NCBI GenBank assembly: GCA_039984715.1
Contig: JBDWUA010000016.1
Span: 310,001 to 374,000, forward strand
DNA: 64,000 bases
Reading direction: 5' to 3'
DNA from: JABSSA01 sp039984715
GTDB lineage: Bacteria > Pseudomonadota > Alphaproteobacteria > Rhodobacterales > Rhodobacteraceae
Positions 26,107 through 34,036 of this stretch are shown one piece after another; the stretch's first letter is position 1; each line of letters opens with the position of its first letter. The notes below the pieces were generated by a model. The model saw nothing but the letters and a program-made list of their open reading frames with translations. It was not told where the DNA came from and did no database searches. The translations under genes were made by a program, and so were the position numbers.

Positions 26107-26523
26107 ATGAAAACCTATTTCGGCTTTTTGGCTTTGGCTGTGGTTGCGACAGGCTGCTCAAGCGGGCTGCCACCTGCGGCGCGTGATTTTGATGATCCGG
26201 CAGTTGTTCGGTTGTTCGCGCAACCGATCCCTGAATATTATGCCAATCTACGGCTCGCTCAGAGAATCGCGGCAAGTTGTGATCGGTATCGTTTTGATCA
26301 AAGTCTTGATTTGGACATCAGCGAACAACGCCAAAAAGAGGGACGTGGATCGGTCGCGGCACTCCGGCACCGAAGCTCGATTGATGCGATGACCGATATT
26401 CGCACACGCGAATTTCGCGCAAAATACGGTGTGGCACCGGGCGAAGGTGACGTATGCGGCGCGGCGGATCAGGAAGTTGCCCAGAACACAGCTTTGTCGG
26501 CCGTTCTTGTTCCCGAATCTTGA
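26107..26523 (+). CDS. Lipoprotein with DUF5333-like cysteine pattern
   Basis: 138 residues starting MKTYFGFLAL, with a lipobox VATGC whose cysteine (17) should be acylated. After that come two cysteines, in RIAASCDRY and GDVCGAADQEV, about 58 residues apart, and an ending NTALSAVLVP. This repeats the pattern of the preceding gene and of the DUF5333 gene at 27.9 kb. The ATG at 26107 follows AAGGAAA; an upstream in-frame ATG at 26071 is less likely. 32 bp separate it from the previous gene. Periplasmic, probably attached to a membrane; function unknown. Confidence 0.65.
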   Translation: MKTYFGFLALAVVATGCSSGLPPAARDFDDPAVVRLFAQPIPEYYANLRLAQRIAASCDRYRFDQSLDLDISEQRQKEGRGSVAALRHRSSIDAMTDIRTREFRAKYGVAPGEGDVCGAADQEVAQNTALSAVLVPES

Positions 26524-26694
26524 TCTTGGTTACTGATTAATTGTTGGATAGACACGGCCAGCATGTTGCGTGTTTTGGCACCGGCGAAAAGAACGATCAG
26601 GCGCGAAAACTGAAACTGGATCGTCTTTGGTGCGTTTGGAACGGGTTTTTCTGAACGGCTGAACAGGTGATCCTTCCCAAAAGATTGTAACCCA

Positions 26695-27159
26695 GTGAAC
26701 CACCTAGCCGAATTTAATATTGGCGTTCTGAAATACGACTGGAACGACCCGCGCCTTGCGGATTTCCAGAACAATCTAGATCGCGTGTATCAGATTGCCG
26801 AACGGTCTGCGGGGTACGTTTGGCATTTGGATCCGGCACAAATGGAAACCGCACAATTGGATGTGAATGGCGCGATTGGGGGAAATCCACGGGCTGCGTC
26901 AACATTGTCGGTTTGGGAAGATGCAAAAAGTTTGCAGGATTTTACCTATAATACTGTTCACAAACATTTTTATGATCGAAAATCAGAATGGTATGATCCA
27001 GCGGACCAATTATGGACCGGTCATCGTTTGGTGATGTGGTGGGTTCCGGAAGGGCATCGCCCAACCGTTGACGACGCAATGGCGCGGTTGCGAATGCTGG
27101 AACAAATTGGCCAGACCGAGTTGGCATTTTCGTGGGATTACCTTGCCAACGACGGGTGA
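26695..27159 (+). CDS. DUF3291 domain-containing protein
   Basis: A 154-residue cytoplasmic protein starting at GTG. It matches DUF3291 as remembered: AEFNIGVLKYDWNDPR at the start, then a ferredoxin-like alpha/beta pattern with STLSVWEDAKSLQDF, and MWWVPEGHRPTVDDAMARL. The fold resembles dimeric haem-binding or monooxygenase-like proteins (ABM type). Nothing links it to complex I; it lies 171 bp after the lipoprotein gene and 209 bp before the next gene, so it may be a passenger in the inserted block. The ribosome binding site is weak. Confidence 0.72.
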   Translation: MNHLAEFNIGVLKYDWNDPRLADFQNNLDRVYQIAERSAGYVWHLDPAQMETAQLDVNGAIGGNPRAASTLSVWEDAKSLQDFTYNTVHKHFYDRKSEWYDPADQLWTGHRLVMWWVPEGHRPTVDDAMARLRMLEQIGQTELAFSWDYLANDG

Positions 27160-27368
27160 AAACGCTTGTTCTGCAAAGAGTCTGAATAGGATCGTGCGTT
27201 AAGGCTTTTTCATGGATGTGACCGATTGTGGCGGGTAGGGGCCTTTGTCGTGATTCTCGTTAAGCGTGTTCTTTTGCCGGGAAATGTTTGTCGGTTTGCA
27301 AACAGGGTCACTTTGGCGTAGCCATAACATCGAAATAACGCTGCTATGAAGAAGACCAAAGTAAGCCT

Positions 27369-27740
27369 ATGACCCAGTCTGTTGCTGTCTCCGAAAAATC
27401 CGTTGATCTGCGCCGTTTTCTTTTGATGGGGCTATTGATGATCTCTACATTGGTTTTGGTTGCGTGCGGTCGCAAAGAACCGGTGCAGTTTGATGAACAG
27501 GTGTTCCGGGCCAAGCTGTCAAAGGTCGATCGAAAGTTGATCGAATTTTCAGTAGAAGTTTCGCCAGTTTCATCAAGTTTTGAAGGCGCTTTGGAAGCTG
27601 GGCGTCACGAAGCGACGCGCCATTGCATCGAGAACTTTGGAACGTCGGATATTGATTGGGAAACAGGTCCTGACGACGATCCAGAAACGCTGTCTGTCGT
27701 TAAAGATACCTTAAGTTTTAAGGGCTCGTGCCGTTTCTGA
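27369..27740 (+). CDS. Two-cysteine lipoprotein between nuoF and nuoG
   Basis: 123 residues. A long n-region with RR leads to a hydrophobic stretch and a lipobox LVAC, giving an acylated N-terminus near residue 33. The mature part is beta-rich with two cysteines, TRHCIENFG and the C-terminal KGSCRF. An internal ATG at 27426 would shorten the signal and is an alternative start. Not recognised. It lies in the block of extra genes and has 209 bp and 131 bp gaps on its sides, so it likely has its own promoter. Confidence 0.6.
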   Translation: MTQSVAVSEKSVDLRRFLLMGLLMISTLVLVACGRKEPVQFDEQVFRAKLSKVDRKLIEFSVEVSPVSSSFEGALEAGRHEATRHCIENFGTSDIDWETGPDDDPETLSVVKDTLSFKGSCRF

Positions 27741-27747
27741 TCCTCTC

Positions 27748-27759
27748 TTGTGATCACAA
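27748..27759. promoter_or_regulatory. 12-bp palindrome upstream of DUF5333-nuoG
   Basis: TTGTGATCACAA is a perfect palindrome in the 131-bp gap before the DUF5333 gene. If the hairpin after nuoF reduces read-through, nuoG and later genes would need a promoter near here, and this could be its operator. No convincing -35/-10 pair is visible, so the role is tentative. Confidence 0.3.
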
Positions 27760-27871
27760 CGTTGAAAAAGGCGACAATTTGCGCGCTCGTGACTTGCGCA
27801 AACGCTTGTTATTGCATAGCAGGAAGACGCTTTCTCATGTGTGTCACGAGACGCACTGAAGGAGAAGCGAG

Positions 27872-28270
27872 ATGCGCACACTGACCATGGCTATGATCCT
27901 TTCTTTCGTTGCCGGAAGCGTTCCGGCTCAACCTCCTCTTAGGGAGGTTCGTGAGATTGATGGTGCATTGCTGGCAATTGGATTGGCTGATGAGATTCGG
28001 AATCAATGCCCGGACATTTCGGGGCGGACGTTCAAAGGGTATCGGTTTATCTTGCGTTTGCGCGATCGAGCGCGCGAACTTGGATATTCGGATGCGCAAA
28101 TTGATGCGTATCGGAAATCAGATGTTGAGAAATCTCGACTTAAAGCTGAAGGCACGGCCTATGTCCGTGCGCAGGGCGTTGATATGAGTGTTCCTGCAGA
28201 ATGGTGTAAACTCGGCAAGTCCGAGATCGAAAAGAAAAGCCAGATTGGCGCATTACTGAGGGTGAATTGA
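27872..28270 (+). CDS. Secreted DUF5333-family protein upstream of nuoG
   Basis: A 132-residue protein with a signal peptide ending near SVPAQPP. The sequence REIDGALLAIGLADEIRNQC and the ending WCKLGKSEIEKKSQIGALL match DUF5333, a family found just before nuoG in Rhodobacteraceae (from memory). The mature protein is mostly helical with exactly two cysteines, probably a disulfide. It has a GGAG site and ends 3 bp before nuoG, so it is co-translated. Function unknown; a periplasmic helper for complex I is inferred from position only. Confidence 0.78.
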   Translation: MRTLTMAMILSFVAGSVPAQPPLREVREIDGALLAIGLADEIRNQCPDISGRTFKGYRFILRLRDRARELGYSDAQIDAYRKSDVEKSRLKAEGTAYVRAQGVDMSVPAEWCKLGKSEIEKKSQIGALLRVN

Positions 28271-28273
28271 CGC

Positions 28274-30292
28274 ATGAGCGACCTTCGCAAGATCGTTATC
28301 GACGGACAAGAAGTCGAAGTTGATGGGGCAATGACCCTGATTCAAGCCTGTGAAGAGGCCGGGGTCGAAGTTCCCAGATTCTGTTACCATGAACGTTTGT
28401 CGATTGCGGGCAACTGCCGGATGTGTCTGGTCGAAGTTGTTGGGGGGCCGCCAAAGCCCGCTGCGTCATGTGCGATGCAGGTCCGTGATCTGCGTCCCGG
28501 CCCAGAGGGGCAGGCGCCGGAGGTTAAGACGAATTCGCCGATGGTCAAGAAGGCCCGCGAAGGGGTGATGGAATTTCTGTTGATCAACCATCCGCTGGAT
28601 TGCCCGATTTGCGATCAGGGTGGGGAATGCGATCTGCAAGATCAGGCGATGGCTTACGGCGTGGATTTTTCACGCTTCCGCGAAGCCAAGCGCGCTGTTG
28701 ATGATCTGGATCTGGGGCCATTGGTCGAAACCCATATGACGCGTTGTATCTCGTGCACGCGATGTGTCCGGTTCACAACCGAAGTCGCCGGTATCACGCA
28801 GATGGGGCAAACGGGTCGGGGTGAAGACGCGGAAATCACGTCGTACCTTGGCGAAACTTTGAATTCGAATTTGCAGGGCAACATCATTGATTTGTGTCCC
28901 GTCGGCGCTTTGGTTTCTAAACCTTATGCATTCACGGCACGCCCGTGGGAGCTGACCAAAACTGAATCCATTGATGTCATGGACGCGCTTGGGTCAGCGA
29001 TCCGTGTTGATACAAAAGGTCGCGAAGTGATGCGGTTCTTGCCGTTGAACAATGATGGCGTGAATGAAGAGTGGATTTCAGACAAAACACGCTTTGTCTG
29101 GGACGGATTGCGCCGTCAGCGTCTGGATAAACCATATGTCCGTGATAACGGTAAACTGCGCCCGGCCACATGGTCCGAAGCGCTTGGTAAAGTTGCCGAT
29201 GCCGTCAAGGGCGCGAAAAATCTGGCCGGACTGGTCGGTGATCTCGTTCCTGTTGAAGCCGCTTTTGCGCTTAAGCAGCTGATCGAAGGGCAGGGCGGCG
29301 TTGTCGAATGCCGCACCGATGGTGCCAAGCTGCCGTCTAATAACCGCTCGGCCTATGTCGGGACGGCAAAGATCGAAGACATCGATACTGCCGAAGCGAT
29401 TATGTTGATTGGATCGAACCCGCGTGACGAAGCACCGGTTTTGAATGCCCGTCTGCGCAAAGCGTGGTCGCGAGGGGCCATAGTGGGCGTGATCGGTCCT
29501 GCGGTCGATTTGACGTTTGCATATAATCATATCGGCACGGGTGCTGATTCACTTACCGAATTGCTGGGCCGTGATCATTCAGACGTCGCGGAAAAGCCGT
29601 CACTGATCATTGTTGGTCAAGGCGCGCTGCAACGTGCGGATGGTGATGCGGTTTTGAAAGCCGCGATGGAGCTTGCTGCATCGACAAAATCCGGGTTCAT
29701 GGTGTTGCACACCGCCGCCGGGCGCGTTGGTGCTATGGATGTTGGCGCGACCAATCCGGATGCAATGAACGCAGTCCAGAACGCAGATGTGATTTACAAT
29801 CTTGGTGCAGACGAAGTCGAAATCGCAGACGGCGCGTTTGTGATTTATCAAGGCAGCCATGGTGATCGCGGGGCGCATCGCGCCGATGTGATTCTGCCGG
29901 GTGCGGCTTATACCGAAGAAAACGCTTTGTTTGTGAATACTGAAGGCCGTCCACAATTGGCGCATCGCGCAGGGTTTGCACCCGGTGAAGCCAAAGAAAA
30001 CTGGGCAATTTTACGGGCTTTGTCCGCGGAAATTGATGCCCAACAGGCATGGGACAGCATCGCGCAATTGCGTCAGGCGATTGTTTCGGAACATCCGCAC
30101 CTGAAAAACGTGGATCAAGTTGTTGAAAACGAATGGGAACTGCCCAAGGCTGGAAAACTGGCCAAGGGTGATTTCACGACCGCGACGAAAGATTTTTATC
30201 TGACGAACCCGGTCGCACGTGCCAGCGAATTGATGGCAGATTTGTCCGCTCAGGCCAAAGAGCGCGCAACAAAGGCAATGGCGGCTGAATGA
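28274..30292 (+). CDS. nuoG: NADH-quinone oxidoreductase subunit G
   Basis: The 75-kDa iron-sulfur subunit. Cluster ligands are visible in order: N1b (Cys37, 48, 51, 66), N5 (His106, Cys110, 113, 119) and N4 (Cys158, 161, 164, 208). The molybdopterin-like domain fills the rest and ends with an Ala-rich tail. At 672 residues it is the shorter mitochondrial/alphaproteobacterial form without the extra N7 cluster segment. Its stop overlaps the start of a lipoprotein gene in an ATGA junction. Confidence 0.97.
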   Translation: MSDLRKIVIDGQEVEVDGAMTLIQACEEAGVEVPRFCYHERLSIAGNCRMCLVEVVGGPPKPAASCAMQVRDLRPGPEGQAPEVKTNSPMVKKAREGVMEFLLINHPLDCPICDQGGECDLQDQAMAYGVDFSRFREAKRAVDDLDLGPLVETHMTRCISCTRCVRFTTEVAGITQMGQTGRGEDAEITSYLGETLNSNLQGNIIDLCPVGALVSKPYAFTARPWELTKTESIDVMDALGSAIRVDTKGREVMRFLPLNNDGVNEEWISDKTRFVWDGLRRQRLDKPYVRDNGKLRPATWSEALGKVADAVKGAKNLAGLVGDLVPVEAAFALKQLIEGQGGVVECRTDGAKLPSNNRSAYVGTAKIEDIDTAEAIMLIGSNPRDEAPVLNARLRKAWSRGAIVGVIGPAVDLTFAYNHIGTGADSLTELLGRDHSDVAEKPSLIIVGQGALQRADGDAVLKAAMELAASTKSGFMVLHTAAGRVGAMDVGATNPDAMNAVQNADVIYNLGADEVEIADGAFVIYQGSHGDRGAHRADVILPGAAYTEENALFVNTEGRPQLAHRAGFAPGEAKENWAILRALSAEIDAQQAWDSIAQLRQAIVSEHPHLKNVDQVVENEWELPKAGKLAKGDFTTATKDFYLTNPVARASELMADLSAQAKERATKAMAAE

Positions 30293-30666
30293 GAGCACTT
30301 GCGCTCATAATGCCACTGACGGCCTGTTCCGCGCCAGAAATCACGGCCGAGCAGTTGATTCCGGACTATCGTGGAATCGAAACGATGCTGATTGCAGACG
30401 ATCTGGTTAATTTTCAGGTCGAAATGACAAATGCGCTTTCCTTGAGTGACGTTGAGGATTACGCGCGATGTGCAGCTGCGGGTTACACGTTAATCAGGGG
30501 TTGGGGTTTTGCGCGGCATGTACGAACAGGTGTCGAGCAGAACAATAATGTCTGGACTGCAGATGCTTATTACACGATCTCTGAGGGATTGCCCCGCGGG
30601 ATCAAGACAATCGACGCAGAGGTCGTAGCGGCGGCTTGTGCCGAGCGCGGAATACCGACCGTATGA
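30289..30666 (+). CDS. Two-cysteine lipoprotein between nuoG and nuoH
   Basis: 125 residues with a very short signal and a lipobox LTACSAPE, so Cys13 or so would carry lipid. The mature part has two more cysteines (DYARCAAAG and VAAACAERG). The start overlaps nuoG by 4 bp and the stop is 6 bp before nuoH. No family is recognised. It repeats the theme of exported two-cysteine proteins coupled to nuo genes. Confidence 0.65.
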   Translation: MRALALIMPLTACSAPEITAEQLIPDYRGIETMLIADDLVNFQVEMTNALSLSDVEDYARCAAAGYTLIRGWGFARHVRTGVEQNNNVWTADAYYTISEGLPRGIKTIDAEVVAAACAERGIPTV

Positions 30667-30672
30667 GGGACC

Positions 30673-31710
30673 ATGGCTGACTTTTTCTCAACGCCGGGCG
30701 GCATCGCCCTGATCATTCTGGCCCAAGTTTTGGCTATGGTGGCCTTTGTGATGATATCACTTTTGTTCCTTGTCTACGGGGATCGAAAGATTTGGGCAGC
30801 GGTGCAAATGCGCCGTGGTCCAAATGTGGTTGGTGTGTTTGGCTTGCTGCAAACGGTCGCCGACGCGGTGAAATACATCGTGAAAGAGGTTGTTATCCCT
30901 GCGGGCGCTGACAAAACCGTTTTCATGCTGGCCCCTTTGACCAGCTTTGTTCTGGCGATGGTGGCTTGGGCGGTTATTCCGTTCAACGACACATGGGTTG
31001 TCAGCAACCTCAACGTCGCCGTTCTGTTCGTGTTCGCGGTGTCTTCGCTTGAGGTGTACGGCGTTATCATGGGCGGATGGGCATCCAATTCGAAATACCC
31101 GTTTCTGGGATCGTTGCGGTCCGCTGCGCAGATGATTTCCTATGAAGTCTCAATTGGCTTGATCATTGTCGGCGTTATCTTGTCCACAAATTCCATGAAT
31201 TTCGGGGATATTGTACGCGCACAGGATGGGGGGGCTGGCCTGTTTTCATGGTACTGGCTGCCGCATTTCCCGATGGTCTTCTTGTTCTTTATCTCAGCCC
31301 TGGCTGAAACCAACCGTCCCCCGTTTGATCTGCCCGAAGCGGAATCAGAACTGGTGGCGGGTTATCAGGTTGAATATTCTTCGACACCATTCCTGTTGTT
31401 CATGGCGGGTGAATACATCGCGATCTTCTTGATGTGCGCGCTGATTACGTTGCTGTTCTTTGGCGGCTGGTTGTCACCAATTCCGGGCCTGCCAGATGGC
31501 GCGTTGTGGATGGTGGCAAAGATGGGGTTCTTCTTCTTCTTGTTTGCGATGGTGAAGGCAATCACACCCCGTTACCGCTATGACCAATTGATGCGTATCG
31601 GTTGGAAAGTGTTCTTGCCGTTCTCGTTGGCTTGGGTCGTGTTTGTTGCGTTCGCTGCCAAATTCGGTTGGTTCTGGGGCGTCTACGCTCGTTGGGCCGT
31701 AGGAGGATAA
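30673..31710 (+). CDS. nuoH: NADH-quinone oxidoreductase subunit H
   Basis: Membrane subunit at the quinone channel, linking the peripheral arm to the pumping modules. 345 residues with eight predicted helices. The conserved YGDRKIWAAVQMRRGPNVVG and the acidic loop AETNRPPFDLPEAESELVAG (the quinone-tunnel E-channel motif) are intact. A strong AGGAGG at its very end serves the next small gene. Confidence 0.97.
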   Translation: MADFFSTPGGIALIILAQVLAMVAFVMISLLFLVYGDRKIWAAVQMRRGPNVVGVFGLLQTVADAVKYIVKEVVIPAGADKTVFMLAPLTSFVLAMVAWAVIPFNDTWVVSNLNVAVLFVFAVSSLEVYGVIMGGWASNSKYPFLGSLRSAAQMISYEVSIGLIIVGVILSTNSMNFGDIVRAQDGGAGLFSWYWLPHFPMVFLFFISALAETNRPPFDLPEAESELVAGYQVEYSSTPFLLFMAGEYIAIFLMCALITLLFFGGWLSPIPGLPDGALWMVAKMGFFFFLFAMVKAITPRYRYDQLMRIGWKVFLPFSLAWVVFVAFAAKFGWFWGVYARWAVGG

Positions 31711-31711
31711 T

Positions 31712-31909
31712 GTGGGATTAGCCAAAGCCATATCTGACGCAAGAAGCCGAGAATTGTCAGATCTTGCCGCCTATGTTGCGAGCGAGATCGAGATGGAAGG
31801 CGTGAATGTCGGTGAAGGTGAACATACCGACATCGCACCAGAGGCGATCACCGCAGCCATCAAAGCGTGGGCATACATGCAACAAAACACAGCCGACGGG
31901 GACGTCTGA
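31712..31909 (+). CDS. Small acidic protein between nuoH and nuoI
   Basis: A 65-residue soluble, acidic, helical protein starting at GTG 31712, directly behind the AGGAGG at 31701-31706. It has no signal, cysteine or membrane helix. nuoI follows 3 bp later. The excellent ribosome binding site and tight fit make translation likely. Not recognised; it might be a small cytosolic assembly or stability factor. Confidence 0.6.
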   Translation: MGLAKAISDARSRELSDLAAYVASEIEMEGVNVGEGEHTDIAPEAITAAIKAWAYMQQNTADGDV

Positions 31910-31912
31910 ATT

Positions 31913-32407
31913 ATGACCCAGATCGACTATAATCGCGCCGCAAAATACTTCCTGTTGCAGGATTTTTGGAACGGTATGAAATTGGGCCTTAAGTACTTTT
32001 TTGCACCCAAGGCCACGCTGAACTATCCGCATGAAAAAGGCCCGCTGTCACCGCGGTTTCGCGGGGAACACGCATTGCGGCGCTATCCCAGTGGGGAAGA
32101 ACGCTGTATCGCATGCAAGCTGTGCGAAGCGGTTTGCCCGGCGCAAGCGATCACCATCGATGCGGAACCCCGCGATGATGGATCACGCCGCACGACGCGT
32201 TACGACATCGACATGACCAAATGCATCTATTGCGGTTTTTGTCAGGAAGCGTGTCCCGTGGATGCCATCGTTGAGGGCCCAAATTTCGAATTCGCGACGG
32301 AAACCCGAGAAGAGCTTTACTACGACAAGGACAAGTTGCTGGCCAATGGCGACCGTTGGGAAGCTGAAATTGCGCGCAATCTCGAAACAGACGCACCGTA
32401 CAGGTAA
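31913..32407 (+). CDS. nuoI: NADH-quinone oxidoreductase subunit I
   Basis: The 23-kDa-type ferredoxin subunit with clusters N6a and N6b. Two CxxCxxCxxxCP motifs are complete: Cys65, 68, 71, 75 and Cys104, 107, 110, 114. 164 residues, normal for alphaproteobacteria. A DUF4259 gene begins 5 bp downstream, an unusual insertion between nuoI and nuoJ. Confidence 0.97.
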   Translation: MTQIDYNRAAKYFLLQDFWNGMKLGLKYFFAPKATLNYPHEKGPLSPRFRGEHALRRYPSGEERCIACKLCEAVCPAQAITIDAEPRDDGSRRTTRYDIDMTKCIYCGFCQEACPVDAIVEGPNFEFATETREELYYDKDKLLANGDRWEAEIARNLETDAPYR

Positions 32408-32412
32408 CGACA

Positions 32413-32859
32413 ATGGGCGCATGGGGCATAGGCATTTTTGAAAACGACGACGCAATGGACTGGTTGCTTGAGTTCGCTCAGGTGGGGGCTGTGGCCATTG
32501 CAGGTGCGATGACTGACGTGCGCGACAGTGCGCAGAACGGATATATCGAAGTGGATGCGGGATCCCGGCTTTTGGCGGCGTGTGACATCACAGCAGCCGC
32601 TCGAGGATATCCGTCGTCCCCCAAGCCAGATTTTACTGGAGCCGTAGACGTCGAGGGGTTTTGGACCTTTGTCGAAGACCGCTTGGGCCTTGAACCAGAG
32701 GATGCAATAGCATGTTCTGATGCGATCAGTCTTGTCACAGATGACCCTTCTCAATCAGAGCTAATGGGGCTTTGGGGAGACGGTGGCGAAGCGAGTTTAA
32801 AGCCGTTTTTGGCAACAGTGGATGATCTTCAAAAGCGTTTGGCGGAGGCGAGCAAATGA
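32413..32859 (+). CDS. DUF4259 domain-containing protein
   Basis: A 148-residue soluble protein starting MGAWGIGIFENDDAMDWLLE, the hallmark of DUF4259. The family has no known function. The gene overlaps the next one by 4 bp (ATGA) and lies 5 bp after nuoI, so it is co-translated with complex I genes. Two cysteines (LLAACDI, AIACSDA) are present, but the protein is cytoplasmic. Confidence 0.8.
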   Translation: MGAWGIGIFENDDAMDWLLEFAQVGAVAIAGAMTDVRDSAQNGYIEVDAGSRLLAACDITAAARGYPSSPKPDFTGAVDVEGFWTFVEDRLGLEPEDAIACSDAISLVTDDPSQSELMGLWGDGGEASLKPFLATVDDLQKRLAEASK

Positions 32860-33263
32860 ACGATGCCAAGAACCCCTTTGCCGCAATGATGGAGCAAGTG
32901 CAGGAAATGGCGAAATCCTTTCCGCAAATGAACGCGTTTGATCCCAAAGCGATGGAGGCCATGTGGCCGACCATGCCCAAGGACGCAATGGAAGCCATGT
33001 TTGGCAACGCTTTCAATGAAAACGGGCTGGACGCCAAAACGCGTTTGCTGATCACGTTGGCAGGATTGACCATGCAAGGGGCGCAAAACCCGTCCGCGAT
33101 GCGTCAAACGGTCAAACATGCGCGCGAAGCTGGGGCGCATGATCAACAAATACTCGAAACACTGGGGATGATGAGCCTATTTGCTGGCGTCCCTGCCATG
33201 ACCCGCGCGATGGAAATTGCGCGCGACGTTATGGGTGACGATGAAACAGGGGACGACGCATGA
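32856..33263 (+). CDS. Carboxymuconolactone decarboxylase-like (AhpD-fold) protein
   Basis: 135 residues. The N-terminal 50 are Met/Ala/Pro-rich; the rest is helical and resembles the CMD domain (GLDAKTRLLITLAGLTMQGA, then REAGAHDQQILETLGMMSLFAGVPAM). The CxxC pair of AhpD is absent, so it is not a peroxidase of that type. It overlaps DUF4259 and nuoJ by 4 bp each, hence three genes in one translationally coupled chain. Its role with complex I is unknown. Confidence 0.72.
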   Translation: MNDAKNPFAAMMEQVQEMAKSFPQMNAFDPKAMEAMWPTMPKDAMEAMFGNAFNENGLDAKTRLLITLAGLTMQGAQNPSAMRQTVKHAREAGAHDQQILETLGMMSLFAGVPAMTRAMEIARDVMGDDETGDDA

Positions 33264-33862
33264 CGGTCTTTGCCTTCTATCTTTTCGCAATCAGTGTGAT
33301 TGCCGGGGGTCTATTAACAGTGATCAGCCGCAATCCGGTGCATTCGGTGCTGTGGTTGATCTTGTCGTTTCTGTCTGCGGCGGGGCTGTTTGTTCTGTTG
33401 GGGGCCGAATTCGTCGCGATGTTGCTGATCATTGTCTATGTCGGCGCTGTCGCGGTTCTGTTCCTATTCGTGGTCATGATGCTGGATGTGGATTTTGCGG
33501 AACTAAAAGCGGAAATGGCACGTTACATGCCACTGGCCTTGCTGATCGGTGTTGTGATCTTGATGCAATTCGCGCTGGCATTTGGTGCTTGGGAAAGCAA
33601 CGCAGCAGCAGATAGTTTGCGTTTGCAGGCCACGCCGCTGGATGAACACAACACGCGGGCGCTTGGGCTGATCCTCTATGATCAGTATTTCCTGTTGTTC
33701 CAATTGGCTGGTCTGATCCTTTTGGTCGCCATGATCGGTGCAATCGTTTTGACATTGCGTCATCGATCGGACGTGAAACGTCAGGATGTTCTGGCTCAAA
33801 TGTACCGCGATCCCGCCACGGCAATGGAATTGAAGGACGTCAAACCGGGGCAGGGTCTTTGA
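33260..33862 (+). CDS. nuoJ: NADH-quinone oxidoreductase subunit J
   Basis: Membrane subunit with five helices; the pi-bulge helix 3 region EFVAMLLIIVYVGAVAVLFL is conserved. 200 residues. The start overlaps the CMD-like gene by 4 bp. The stop overlaps a TTG start of a 58-codon secreted protein gene. Confidence 0.96.
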   Translation: MTVFAFYLFAISVIAGGLLTVISRNPVHSVLWLILSFLSAAGLFVLLGAEFVAMLLIIVYVGAVAVLFLFVVMMLDVDFAELKAEMARYMPLALLIGVVILMQFALAFGAWESNAAADSLRLQATPLDEHNTRALGLILYDQYFLLFQLAGLILLVAMIGAIVLTLRHRSDVKRQDVLAQMYRDPATAMELKDVKPGQGL

Positions 33863-34035
33863 TTGGACGCGCGATCATAGGGCTCGTGTGCATGACAGCG
33901 GTTTGGTCAGCGTTCGCTGGACAACAACCGTTGGTCGGGCATCCGAATGGTCCGGGCTACGTCGGGCCGGCGCTCTATGGCGTCCTTTCGGTCCCTCAGA
34001 AAATACATACGGATGGTGGGGTGGTTTTCTACTGA
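33859..34035 (+). CDS. Small (58-residue) secreted protein between nuoJ and nuoK
   Basis: A TTG start at 33859 overlaps the nuoJ stop (TTGA), and the frame runs to TGA at 34033-34035. The product begins IGRAIIGLVCMTAVWSAFAG, a clear signal peptide, followed by a mature part of about 38 residues rich in Gly and Pro (GHPNGPGYVGPALYG) and ending FY. The coupling and signal peptide support a real gene despite the unusual start codon. No family is known to me. The next gene starts 1 bp after its stop. Confidence 0.6.
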   Translation: MIGRAIIGLVCMTAVWSAFAGQQPLVGHPNGPGYVGPALYGVLSVPQKIHTDGGVVFY

Positions 34036-34036
34036 A

